From positions 1 to 8,586 of the forward strand of contig JAFZSS010000096.1 of NCBI GenBank assembly GCA_017619255.1: a stretch of DNA of 8,586 nucleotides, written 5' to 3'. The notes beneath the pieces were generated by a model. It was not told the origin of the DNA and did not search any database. It saw only the letters and a program-made list of their open reading frames with translations. This document shows, piece by piece, positions 1-6,513 of this stretch (position 1 is its first letter; each line of letters begins with the position of its first letter). Origin of the DNA: Muribaculaceae bacterium. GTDB taxonomy: Bacteria > Bacteroidota > Bacteroidia > Bacteroidales > Muribaculaceae. A program made the translations under genes and the position numbers.

Positions 1-96
1 CAAGTCTCGGCCGACCTCACTCCCTCCGACATTGACGCTGCCCCCATGGTCACCGACGAGGTCAGTGCCTCCGCCTCTGTTGCCAAAGGCGAATAA
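1..96 (+). CDS. C-terminal tail of an unidentified protein (5' end outside window)
   Basis: Frame 1 is open from the first base to a TAA at 94-96 and gives 31 residues ending SVAKGE. Nearly every codon ends in C or G, as in the clear genes of this window, which is the main reason to call it coding. The tail is rich in Ala, Ser, Asp and Val with scattered acidic residues and looks like a disordered C-terminus. It has no motif that identifies a family. It converges on rnr with 28 bp between the two stop codons, and I see no hairpin terminator in that gap. The product is not recognised. Confidence 0.55.
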   Translation, partial: QVSADLTPSDIDAAPMVTDEVSASASVAKGE

Positions 97-124
97 AAGT
101 CACAATATCCTATTTCACTGATTC

Positions 125-2491
125 TTAGCGGCGGCGCTTGTTGCGCTTGCCCTCGCGTTTTTGTGCCCGCATCTCGCGCTTGCTGGTATTGCCACGCTTG
201 CCGCGTTTCTGGCGGCGCGACGCATGACCGCCTTCGTATTCCTCGCGCTGACGCTCCAGTTTGCTCTCCTTATTATTCGGAGTAAAGCGGCTCGACTCGG
301 TGATGGGAGCCTTGTCGATGCGGTGCGTGAATGGTGGGTTATCCTTGTCGACCAGCGCAAAGTCGAGTTGTTTCTTGATGAGGTCGGCGCGTGCCACCTG
401 GATGGTGATAGGATCACCCAAACGATAGACACGACCACGCCGACGACCGCGGATGCAGTAATTCTTCTCGTCAAACTCATAGAAGTCGTCATCCAGGCCG
501 CGTATGCCCACCAGACCCTCGCAATAGGTCTCGTCGAGTTCCACATACAAGCCCCACTCGGTCACACCCGAGATGTGTCCAGTGAACACACCACCCAGAC
601 GCTGTCCCATAAACTCAACCTCCTTATACTTGATGGAGGCTCGCTCGGCATTGGCGGCAAGTTGCTCCTGAGCACTCATGTGCTTGCATTGGTCCTCGAG
701 CTTGACGGGGTCAACGCTCTTCTCGCCGGCGGCATACTTGTCCAGCAGACGGTGCACCGTCAAGTCGGGATAACGACGAATGGGCGAGGTGAAGTGGGTA
801 TAGTAGTCAAAAGCAAGGCCGTAGTGACCGATGTTGGTGGCGCTGTAGATGGCCTTGGCCATAGAGTGAATGGCAAGGATGGAGAGCATGTCCTCCTCGG
901 GTTTGCCCTTGGCCTGCTCGAGCATCTTGTTGATGGACTTGTTGATGTCACGGCCAGAGCCCTTGGTGCGCACCTTGTAGCCGAAGTGGGCGGCGATGTC
1001 GGCGAAGTTCTGCAGCTTGTCCAGGTCGGGCTGGTCGTGCACGCGGTAAACCATCGCCTTGGCGGTCTTGTTCTTGGGCACCTTGCCGATGTGCTCCGCC
1101 ACCTTGCAGTTAGCCAGCAGCATGAACTCCTCGATGAGTTTGTTGGCATCCTGCGCCACATGCACATGCACGGCGGTGGGCTTGCCCGTCTCGTCGATGT
1201 CAAACTTGATTTCCTCGCGGTTGAACGAGACCGAACCTCCCTCCTCAAAGCGACGACGGCGCAGCTGCTTGGCCATCTCGTTGAGCACGGCGAGCTCCTC
1301 GGCTAAGTCGCCCTTGCCGGTCTCCAGGATCTGCTGCGCCTCCTCATAGGAGAAACGCCTGTTGCTGCGGGTCACAGTGTGGCAGATCTTGTATTTCTTC
1401 ACCTTGGCCTCGGCGTCCATCTCCATGACCACCGAGTGGGTGAGCTTGTCCTCGTCGGGGCGCAACGAACAGATGTTGTTGCACAACTTCTCGGGCAGCA
1501 TGGGAATGGTGCGGTCCACAAGATAGACCGATGTGGCGCGCTCATAGGCTTCCTTATCGATGATGGAGCCTGGTGTCACATAGTGGCTCACATCGGCAAT
1601 GTGAACACCGATTTCCCAGTTGCCGTTTTTCAGCTTCTCGATGGACAGGGCATCGTCAAAGTCCTTGGCATCAGCGGGGTCGATGGTGAATGTCGTCACA
1701 TCGCGCATGTCGCGGCGACGGGCAATTTCCTCGGGCGTGATGCCAGCATCAAGGGCCTCGGCAGCCTCGGTGACATTCTCGGGATACTTGTAGGGCAAGC
1801 CGAACTCGGCAAGGATGGCGTGGATCTCGGCATTGTTCTCGCCGGCGACACCCAGCACATCAACGACCTCGCCGATGGGCGTGTTGGCATCCTCGGGCCA
1901 GTCCACAATCTTGACAACGACCTTGTCGCCCGTCTTGCCGCCCGCGAGTTTGTCCAGCGGAATGAAGATGTCGGTCGCCAGGAACTTGCTGTCGGTGGAC
2001 AGCTGGGCGAAGTATTTCATCACCTGCAGCGTGCCCACAAACACTTGCTCCTTGCGCTCAAGAATCTTCACAACCTCGGCCTCGGGCTCCATGCCGTGGC
2101 GGGCAGCGCTGATGTGCACGAGCACGCGGTCGCCGTTGAGGGCGTGCATCGAGTTGCGCTCGGCAACCATGATGGGCAGGCCGTCGTCACTGGCGGTGTC
2201 CACGCTATTCTTACCGTTGCTGCGGCGGATGAAGATGCCCTCGGCCACCGAGGAGCGGTTCACGGCCTTATAGCTGCCAGGGCTCACGGAGGTGAGGAAG
2301 CCGTCAACAGCCAACTGATCCAAAATCTCGACGATGAGCATGCGGCGCTTGGGCGTATTGGCGCCCACTGCTGATGACACCTGCTTGTAGTTAAACGAGG
2401 CCTCGCCCTGCTCATTAAAGAAGTTGATGACCCTGTCGTGGAACTCACGACGCTCCTGTTTCAACGATTGTAATCCGCTCTTTCTTGCCAT
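125..2491 (-). CDS. rnr: Ribonuclease R (3'-5' exoribonuclease, RNB family)
   Basis: This 788-residue protein should be the cytoplasmic exonuclease that degrades structured RNA processively from the 3' end, in mRNA decay and rRNA/tRNA quality control. Domain order fits RNase R: an N-terminal helix-turn-helix region (about 12-75), two cold-shock/OB folds (about 82-215), the RNB catalytic domain (about 265-590), an S1 domain (about 629-712) and a Lys/Arg-rich tail (about 743-788). The metal-binding motif DPADAKDFDDA begins at residue 271, giving D271, D277, D279 and D280 as the four catalytic aspartates. The RNB signature HFTSPIRRYPDL lies at 566-577. The extra N-terminal domain and basic tail favour RNase R over RNase II. 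The length is normal for the family. The start at 2491 is preceded by an A-rich leader rather than a strong Shine-Dalgarno sequence, as is usual in Bacteroidota. The gene is divergent from lysO and has its own promoter. Confidence 0.97.
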   Translation of the reverse strand: MARKSGLQSLKQERREFHDRVINFFNEQGEASFNYKQVSSAVGANTPKRRMLIVEILDQLAVDGFLTSVSPGSYKAVNRSSVAEGIFIRRSNGKNSVDTASDDGLPIMVAERNSMHALNGDRVLVHISAARHGMEPEAEVVKILERKEQVFVGTLQVMKYFAQLSTDSKFLATDIFIPLDKLAGGKTGDKVVVKIVDWPEDANTPIGEVVDVLGVAGENNAEIHAILAEFGLPYKYPENVTEAAEALDAGITPEEIARRRDMRDVTTFTIDPADAKDFDDALSIEKLKNGNWEIGVHIADVSHYVTPGSIIDKEAYERATSVYLVDRTIPMLPEKLCNNICSLRPDEDKLTHSVVMEMDAEAKVKKYKICHTVTRSNRRFSYEEAQQILETGKGDLAEELAVLNEMAKQLRRRRFEEGGSVSFNREEIKFDIDETGKPTAVHVHVAQDANKLIEEFMLLANCKVAEHIGKVPKNKTAKAMVYRVHDQPDLDKLQNFADIAAHFGYKVRTKGSGRDINKSINKMLEQAKGKPEEDMLSILAIHSMAKAIYSATNIGHYGLAFDYYTHFTSPIRRYPDLTVHRLLDKYAAGEKSVDPVKLEDQCKHMSAQEQLAANAERASIKYKEVEFMGQRLGGVFTGHISGVTEWGLYVELDETYCEGLVGIRGLDDDFYEFDEKNYCIRGRRRGRVYRLGDPITIQVARADLIKKQLDFALVDKDNPPFTHRIDKAPITESSRFTPNNKESKLERQREEYEGGHASRRQKRGKRGNTSKREMRAQKREGKRNKRRR

Positions 2492-2533
2492 ATCTTATTT
2501 CGTTTTTTTCTTGATGACTTTTTGTTTAACCTA

Positions 2534-2565
2534 CAAAAGTAATGAAAAGCACGCGGAACACCAAA
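2534..2565 (-). promoter_or_regulatory. Bacteroidota-type promoter for rnr
   Basis: Read on the minus strand, TTTG (2565-2562) is followed after 20 nt by TACTTTTG (2541-2534). This matches the Bacteroidota primary sigma consensus TTTG - about 19-21 nt - TAnnTTTG at every defined position. Transcription would start near 2527, giving a leader of about 35 nt before the rnr ATG. A TGTTCC half-site (2560-2555) lies just inside the -33 box. Confidence 0.7.
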
Positions 2566-2583
2566 TAAAAAGTGTTATTTCGT

Positions 2584-2614
2584 TTTGTTCTGTCCATGAC
2601 TTGCACTAATTTTG
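2584..2614 (+). promoter_or_regulatory. Bacteroidota-type promoter for the split lysO pair
   Basis: TTTG at 2584-2587 and TAATTTTG at 2607-2614 are separated by 19 nt, a full match to the Bacteroidota consensus. The expected transcription start is near 2620, about 38 nt before the ATG at 2659. That position coincides with the left arm of the inverted repeat at 2620-2639. The promoter is divergent from that of rnr, with the two -33 boxes about 20 bp apart. Confidence 0.7.
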
Positions 2615-2619
2615 TGATA

Positions 2620-2639
2620 CTGTTCCACTGTCGGAACAG
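2620..2639. promoter_or_regulatory. Inverted repeat at the lysO transcription start (possible operator or leader hairpin)
   Basis: CTGTTCC (2620-2626) and GGAACAG (2633-2639) are perfect 7-bp inverted arms around a 6-nt spacer. The repeat sits 5 nt past the -7 box, where a repressor would block initiation. In RNA it would form a 7-bp hairpin at the very 5' end of the transcript. Related half-sites occur at 2555-2560 (GGAACA) and 2586-2590 (TGTTC). The symmetry is directly visible; a regulatory role is inference. Confidence 0.4.
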
Positions 2640-2658
2640 ATTTAAGAAGTGGCCCCCT

Positions 2659-2937
2659 ATGCTGATCATTGTCGCCATCATGTTTTGCGGTATCGCCGTG
2701 GGATATCTGCTCAGGAATCACAGCCTGCGCTTAATTCCCCAGGCGATTATCCTGCTCATCTGGCTGCTGCTCTTCTTCCTGGGCGTCGAGGTGGGTGAGA
2801 ACCCGCGCATCATCGCCGGACTGAAGGATTTGGGGCTTGAAGCAGTGTGGCTGTCGGTCATGGGTATCGTGGGCAGCGTTCTGCTGGCATGGGCATTATG
2901 GCGCTATATTCACGCAAAGAAAGGAGGTAAGCCATGA
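2659..2937 (+). CDS. LysO-type lysine exporter, N-terminal half (DUF340)
   Basis: This 92-residue integral membrane protein has three hydrophobic segments (about 1-18, 24-44 and 62-84) and a short basic end, AKKGGKP. It matches the N-terminal part of E. coli LysO (YbjE), an inner-membrane L-lysine exporter of about 300 residues. Recognisable features are the early G-x-x-V-G-Y-L stretch and the LLLFFLGVEVG segment. The reading frame is open back to 2572, but the start is placed at ATG 2659 because the longer form adds an unlikely Cys/Phe-rich leader and would begin upstream of the predicted promoter. Its stop overlaps the start of the C-terminal-half gene by ATGA, so the two are probably translated together and form one transporter. 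Split LysO pairs are, to my knowledge, common in Bacteroidota, so this is probably not a broken gene. Confidence 0.85.
   Translation: MLIIVAIMFCGIAVGYLLRNHSLRLIPQAIILLIWLLLFFLGVEVGENPRIIAGLKDLGLEAVWLSVMGIVGSVLLAWALWRYIHAKKGGKP
2923..2936 (+). promoter_or_regulatory. Strong Shine-Dalgarno and ATGA stop/start overlap within lysO
   Basis: AGGAGGT at 2922-2928 stands 5 nt before the ATG at 2934, a near-perfect Shine-Dalgarno sequence in a window where most starts lack one. The ATG shares bases with the TGA of the upstream gene (2935-2937). A TAA at 2928-2930 in the downstream gene's frame rules out simple read-through by frameshift upstream of the ATG. Coupled re-initiation is therefore the likely mechanism for making the two halves in balance. 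Confidence 0.75.
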
Positions 2938-3536
2938 AAGGCAGCCTCATCATCGTGGGATTCTTCATCGTCGGCGTCATCGTGGGCCTTCGCCACTGGA
3001 TGCCCGAGACCGATGCCCTGGGCAACATCAGTTACCTGACCCTGTGTGCCCTTATGTTCTGCGTGGGCATCAGCGTGGGGCACAACACCACGGTGCTGAA
3101 GAGCATCAGGACATTGGACAAGCGTTACATGCTGCTGCCTGTGATGACCATCACGGGAACGCTGGCGGGATGTGCCGTGGCGGCGTTGTTGCTGCCCCAC
3201 AGGTCGATGACCGACTGCCTCGCCGTGGGCTCCGACTTCGGCTACTACAGCCTGTCCAGCATTTTCATCACCCAGTACCGCGGACCCGAACTCGGCACCG
3301 TGGCCCTGCTCGCCAACATCCTGCGCGAGATTATCACGCTGTTGGGCGCGCCCCTGCTGGTCAGGTACTTCGGGCGTCTCGCACCCATCACGGTGGGCGG
3401 CGCCACCACTATGGACACCACCCTTCCCATCATCACGCAGACCTCAGGAAACGATTTCATCATCGTGTCGATTTTCCACGGTTTCATCGTCGATTTCAGC
3501 GTTCCCTTCCTGGTGACATTCTTCTGTTCGTTCTAA
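2934..3536 (+). CDS. lysO: LysO-type lysine exporter, C-terminal half (DUF340)
   Basis: This 200-residue, very hydrophobic protein matches the C-terminal two thirds of E. coli LysO, which exports L-lysine across the inner membrane and confers resistance to the toxic analogue thialysine. Conserved family segments visible here are SDFGYYSLSS (100-109), the LANILREI segment (126-133), the GGATTMDTTLPI segment (155-166) and FHGFIVDFSVPF (181-192). The charged or polar residues in these membrane segments (D101, R131, E132, D161, H182) are candidates for the transport path. The partner encoded just upstream should supply the missing N-terminal helices. Regulation probably acts through the promoter and inverted repeat upstream of the pair. 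The exact substrate is inferred from family membership. Confidence 0.92.
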   Translation: MKGSLIIVGFFIVGVIVGLRHWMPETDALGNISYLTLCALMFCVGISVGHNTTVLKSIRTLDKRYMLLPVMTITGTLAGCAVAALLLPHRSMTDCLAVGSDFGYYSLSSIFITQYRGPELGTVALLANILREIITLLGAPLLVRYFGRLAPITVGGATTMDTTLPIITQTSGNDFIIVSIFHGFIVDFSVPFLVTFFCSF

Positions 3537-3574
3537 CCTCGAGCAATAAGACCACAGTTTTTAAAAACCGTTAA

Positions 3575-3600
3575 ACTTTCTTCTTTTATAAGAAGGGGGT
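3575..3600 (+). terminator. Possible hairpin terminator after lysO
   Basis: ACTTTCTTCTT (3575-3585) can pair with AAGAAGGGGGT (3590-3600) around a TTAT loop. The stem is 11 bp and includes three G-U pairs. A short T run follows only after an offset (3605-3609), so this is a weak candidate. It lies 39 bp past the lysO stop and just before the next promoter, where a terminator would be expected. A 12-bp palindrome, GTTTTTAAAAAC (3557-3568), lies upstream but has no room for a good loop. Confidence 0.35.
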
Positions 3601-3609
3601 CATATTTTT

Positions 3610-3641
3610 CTTGGCATTATCCATGGTTTACACTATCTTTG
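3610..3641 (+). promoter_or_regulatory. Bacteroidota-type promoter for the GH25-CvpA-aroA run
   Basis: TATCTTTG (3634-3641) fully matches the TAnnTTTG -7 box. The -33 element is imperfect: CTTG at 3610-3613, with a spacing of 20 nt. Transcription would begin near 3648, about 36 nt before the ATG at 3684. An AAGGA (3670-3674) lies 9 nt before the start codon as a moderate ribosome-binding site. No equally good promoter is visible in the short gaps downstream, so this one may serve all five genes to the end of the window. Confidence 0.65.
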
Positions 3642-3683
3642 CAGCCACATTTCCCCCGAAAGGATAAACAAGGATAATCTGAT

Positions 3684-5186
3684 ATGCGCAAAAGTACGAT
3701 ATATAGCTTTCTTTTAACGGTTCTGTTGTTGGCATTGCCCCTAGGGTCAATGGCCCAACAGGCTAATGACATCAAGAAGCCCACACGCACCCGAGTGCAA
3801 GAGAAAGACAAAAAAACCGACGACAAAAAGAAAACCGAGGATAAGAAGAAAGCCGAGAACAAGGACAACAAGAAAGACTCCAAGAATACCAGCAAGAAAG
3901 ACGAAAAACCTGCTACACAACAGGTCACCAATAAGCCCGCAGCCCAGCAGACCCCCAGCAAGCCTGCCGAGCCTGCCAAACCTGTGGAGAAACCCGCACA
4001 GACCCAACCGGCCAACGACACCACAGCCAAACCTGCCGAGCCTCCCAAACCCAAACCCCGCAACAAGGTCAACACCGATGTCACCCAATTTGACGGTATC
4101 GACATCTCCAAGCACCAAGGGACCATCAACTGGGAGGAACTCAAGCGGAATCCCAGCATCAAGTATGTCTATATCAAGGCCACCGAGGGCAGCGACTATG
4201 TGGACCCGAAATACAGGGAGAACATCCGCAATGCCCGCCGTCACGGTTTTAAGGTGGGTAGCTACCACTTCCTGACCAACAAGTCCAGCGCCAAGGCCCA
4301 GTTCCAGAACTTCGTGCGCAATGTTAACCGCGATGAGCAGGACCTGCTGCCCATCATCGATGTGGAGGTGTGCAGGCAGTGGTCCTCACAGCAGCTGCGC
4401 GACAGCATCAAGGTCTTTGCCGACCTGCTGGAGGAATACTACGGCTGCAAGCCGATGATCTACACCAGCGAGAAATTCTTCTCCAAGCATCTGGGCAGGG
4501 CCTTTGCCGACTACCCGCTATTCATCGCGAAATACAGCAATTCCCAGCCCAATATCGGCTACAAATGGATCCTGTGGCAGTTTACCGATTGCGGCTATTT
4601 CAAGGCCGTCAAGGGAAACTTCGGCGAGGTGGACCTGAGCCGCTTCAACAAGGGCTGCACCATGAGGGATATCCTCTACAATCCCACCAAAGCCAAGCCT
4701 AAGAGCAGTGTCAGGGATGCCGTTGACCACAAGGAGAAGCCTTCACAAATCAACATGAAGGAGGAAAAAACGAAGCCTGCACCAGCCGACTCCAAGAAAC
4801 AACAGGAAGAAGCCAAAAAGAAGGCTGAACGCGAGAAGAAGGCCAAAGATCGCAACAAGAAGATAGCCGAGGATGAAGCCAAGAAGAAGGCCGAAGCCGA
4901 GAAAAAGGAGCGTGAGAAAGCTGAACGACTGAAAAAGGAAAAAGCGCGCCAACAAGCACGAGAAGACGCTGCCAAGAAGGAAGCCGACGCCAAAGCCAAA
5001 CGCAAGGCCGAGGCACAGAAGGCTCGCCAGCAAAAAGCTCAATCCAGCTCCAACAAGCCCAAGAAAACGGCCAGCTTCAGCCAGAACAACAATTCCAAAC
5101 TGTCACAGTCACAACGCAACGACAGCATCCGCAACGCTCAACAACAAGGCCGCAAAACCAATAAAAGTTCGGCCGACAATGATTAA
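3684..5186 (+). CDS. Secreted GH25 (lysozyme-type muramidase) protein with Lys-rich extensions
   Basis: The 500-residue product begins with a Sec signal peptide (basic MRK, hydrophobic core, likely cleavage after SMA at residue 24). A Lys/Asp-rich then Pro/Ala/Lys-rich linker (about 35-127) follows, then a GH25 domain (about 136-334), and last a Lys/Glu/Ala-rich, TolA-like helical tail (about 359-458) with a Ser/Gln/Asn-rich end. GH25 enzymes hydrolyse the MurNAc-GlcNAc beta-1,4 bond of peptidoglycan. The expected acidic residues are present: D140 in GIDIS, and D226 and E228 in LLPIIDVEV, E228 being the likely general acid. YIKATEG (163-169) and EVDLSRF (315-321) are further family signatures. 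There is no lipobox and no type IX secretion sorting domain, so a periplasmic location is likely, though not proven. The last 8 bp overlap the next gene, which encodes a related GH25 domain. Possible roles are wall remodelling or attack on other bacteria; the sequence does not decide between them. Confidence 0.94.
   Translation: MRKSTIYSFLLTVLLLALPLGSMAQQANDIKKPTRTRVQEKDKKTDDKKKTEDKKKAENKDNKKDSKNTSKKDEKPATQQVTNKPAAQQTPSKPAEPAKPVEKPAQTQPANDTTAKPAEPPKPKPRNKVNTDVTQFDGIDISKHQGTINWEELKRNPSIKYVYIKATEGSDYVDPKYRENIRNARRHGFKVGSYHFLTNKSSAKAQFQNFVRNVNRDEQDLLPIIDVEVCRQWSSQQLRDSIKVFADLLEEYYGCKPMIYTSEKFFSKHLGRAFADYPLFIAKYSNSQPNIGYKWILWQFTDCGYFKAVKGNFGEVDLSRFNKGCTMRDILYNPTKAKPKSSVRDAVDHKEKPSQINMKEEKTKPAPADSKKQQEEAKKKAEREKKAKDRNKKIAEDEAKKKAEAEKKEREKAERLKKEKARQQAREDAAKKEADAKAKRKAEAQKARQQKAQSSSNKPKKTASFSQNNNSKLSQSQRNDSIRNAQQQGRKTNKSSADND
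3786..4064 (+). repeat. Low-complexity Lys/Asp then Pro/Ala/Lys coding tract
   Basis: This stretch encodes residues 35-127 of the first GH25 protein. Its first part is made of variants of DKKK/EDKK, and its second part of Pro-Ala-Glu-Pro-like units separated by Lys. It should be an extended, disordered and strongly basic spacer between the signal peptide and the catalytic domain. The DNA is purine-rich and unlike that of the domains around it. Confidence 0.8.
4758..5057 (+). repeat. Low-complexity Lys/Glu/Ala coding tract, TolA-like helix
   Basis: This stretch encodes residues 359-458 of the first GH25 protein. It consists of irregular units such as AKKKAE and KAEAEKKERE, with no Pro or Gly in the central part, so a long charged single helix or coiled coil is expected. 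TolA domain II and some wall-binding proteins have similar composition. It could span the periplasm or contact the wall, but low-complexity similarity alone does not prove a shared role. Confidence 0.75.
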
Positions 5187-5931
5187 ACCGCTTGACAACA
5201 GACATTCAAGACCATTGCTGGCCTTAGGACTGGCGATGGTTATGCTGTGTGCCTGTTCCAAGAGCGGCAACAAGGCTGTGACTTCACGGCCCCAGATTGC
5301 ACCACGCAACAGCGAGGCCAAATATGACGGCATCGACATTTCCAGCCATCAAGGTTATATTGACTGGGCGAAAGTCAGCAGCGACAAGGACATCCGCTTT
5401 GTCTATATCAAAGCCACCGAGGGTGCCACTTACCGCTCTCCGCATTATGTCCACAACATGACGCAGGCCAAGCGCTACGGCCTGCTCGTCGGCAGCTATC
5501 ATTACCTCACCGCGAGTTCCTCGGTCGATGAGCAATACGACAATTTTTCACAATTTGCCCTTAAGGACCTGCAAGATCTCATCCCCATGCTTGATGTAGA
5601 GGTGCGTGGTGACTGGTCCCGCACACAGCTCATCGACAGCGTGGAGAAATTCTGCTCACTGGTCGAGCGGCATTATGGTGTGCAACCCATGATTTACAGC
5701 ACCATGGGCTTCTACAATAAGAACCTCGCACCGCGCTTCAACAAGTACCACCTCTACATCGGACGCTATTCCAACAGTGATCCCGAAATCAACTGGGAGG
5801 GCGAGTACACCATCTGGCAATACAGCGAGACCGGCATCATCCCCGGCATCGACGCCTATGTGGACCTGTGCCGTTATCGCAGGGACGGATGGATAGATGA
5901 AATTATGCTACCTAAACAGGAAGAGCTATAA
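5179..5931 (+). CDS. GH25 (lysozyme-type muramidase) lipoprotein
   Basis: This 250-residue protein starts with a lipoprotein signal: a basic n-region, a hydrophobic stretch and the lipobox LCAC, giving C26 as the lipidated residue after cleavage. The GH25 domain fills residues 49-240. Expected catalytic residues are D52 in YDGIDIS, and D139 and E141 in MLDVEV; FVYIKATEG lies at 74-82. Over the first 94 domain residues, 48 are identical to the upstream GH25 protein in a gap-free hand alignment, so the two are probably an old tandem duplication. This copy lacks the Lys-rich extensions. The ATG overlaps the upstream stop by 8 bp, implying translational coupling; a later start at 5236 would cut the signal peptide too short. 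The protein is probably held in the inner or outer membrane facing the periplasm. Residues after the lipidated Cys (SKSG) give no clear surface-export signal. Confidence 0.94.
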   Translation: MIKPLDNRHSRPLLALGLAMVMLCACSKSGNKAVTSRPQIAPRNSEAKYDGIDISSHQGYIDWAKVSSDKDIRFVYIKATEGATYRSPHYVHNMTQAKRYGLLVGSYHYLTASSSVDEQYDNFSQFALKDLQDLIPMLDVEVRGDWSRTQLIDSVEKFCSLVERHYGVQPMIYSTMGFYNKNLAPRFNKYHLYIGRYSNSDPEINWEGEYTIWQYSETGIIPGIDAYVDLCRYRRDGWIDEIMLPKQEEL

Positions 5932-5954
5932 CTTCTAAAAGAATCTCAGGAACA

Positions 5955-6500
5955 ATGACACTCGTTGACATTCTATTGATACTTATCCTTGTGGGTGCCG
6001 TCGTCGTGGGCTACCACAAGGGCTTTGTGAAGCAGATTTCCTCGATTGTGTCATGGATTGCCGCGATTATCCTGTGCTATCAGTGCAGTGACCTAGTCCA
6101 GGCCGTTTTTCTCACGATAGTACCAAGTGCCGCCGACTGGCCGTTGTCGAGCATCACTGTCAAAGCGGTGTCTTTGGCTTTCGCCTTCCTGTTGGTCACC
6201 CTGCTCATCCGGCTCGCCATGCGCCTGTTCAAGGGAACCTTGAAAGCGGTAAAGCTCAGTTTCCTTGACCGCCTGTGCGGAGCGCTGGTGTTCATGTTCA
6301 AATATGTCTTCCTGTTGAGCATTGCACTTAACCTGCTCTATGCCGTCAATCCTGACATGGAGACCTTCGGCACCCGGCACATGCTCAACAACAAGCCCTA
6401 CGAATTCACCCTGGACTTGATGCCGCGGGTCCTGGGCAGCGACAAGATGCCCAGCGATTCCCTGAAATTGTACCGCGAGGAATCAGTGGAAAAACACTAA
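5955..6500 (+). CDS. CvpA-family inner-membrane protein
   Basis: The 181-residue product has four predicted membrane segments (about 4-20, 28-42, 68-89 and 106-130) and a polar C-terminal tail of about 50 residues. The family marks are the GYHKGFVKQ turn after the first helix (19-27) and the FLDRLCGAL segment (103-111) entering the fourth helix. E. coli CvpA was named for colicin V production, and later work ties the family to envelope integrity and stress tolerance; its molecular activity is not settled. A CAGGAAC sequence just before the ATG may serve as a ribosome-binding site. The gene lies 23 bp after the GH25 lipoprotein gene and 13 bp before aroA, so it is probably co-transcribed with both. 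Confidence 0.9.
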   Translation: MTLVDILLILILVGAVVVGYHKGFVKQISSIVSWIAAIILCYQCSDLVQAVFLTIVPSAADWPLSSITVKAVSLAFAFLLVTLLIRLAMRLFKGTLKAVKLSFLDRLCGALVFMFKYVFLLSIALNLLYAVNPDMETFGTRHMLNNKPYEFTLDLMPRVLGSDKMPSDSLKLYREESVEKH

Positions 6501-6513
6501 AACCAACAACCTG

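Noticed and set aside
97..124. Bidirectional terminator between the partial gene and rnr
   Set aside because: The 28-bp gap has no inverted repeat with a usable stem and no T run.
161..2374. Long plus-strand open frames opposite rnr (161-1306, 381 codons; 1379-2374, 331 codons)
   Set aside because: They lie antisense to a full-length RNase R with all domains and catalytic residues. Their translations are Leu/Val/His/Gly-rich with no recognisable domain, as expected for the complement of a GC-rich gene.
2911..2940. Programmed frameshift joining the two LysO halves
   Set aside because: A TAA at 2928-2930 in the downstream frame leaves only a few bases for slippage, no slippery heptamer is present, and a strong Shine-Dalgarno sequence already explains re-initiation at 2934.
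3557..3568. GTTTTTAAAAAC palindrome as a terminator or operator
   Set aside because: A simple A/T palindrome with no loop space makes a poor hairpin, and such sequences arise easily in AT-rich intergenic DNA. The hairpin at 3575-3600 is a better terminator candidate.
2837..3574. Plus-strand 245-codon frame overlapping both lysO genes
   Set aside because: It crosses two genes with clear membrane-protein family motifs in other frames, and its product is His/Arg-rich without a domain. It is a shadow frame.
3747..5042. Minus-strand Leu/Phe/Gly-rich frames opposite the first GH25 gene, resembling membrane proteins
   Set aside because: They are the complement of Lys/Glu/Ala codons, which read as Leu, Phe, Ser and Gly on the other strand. 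There is no promoter or family motif.
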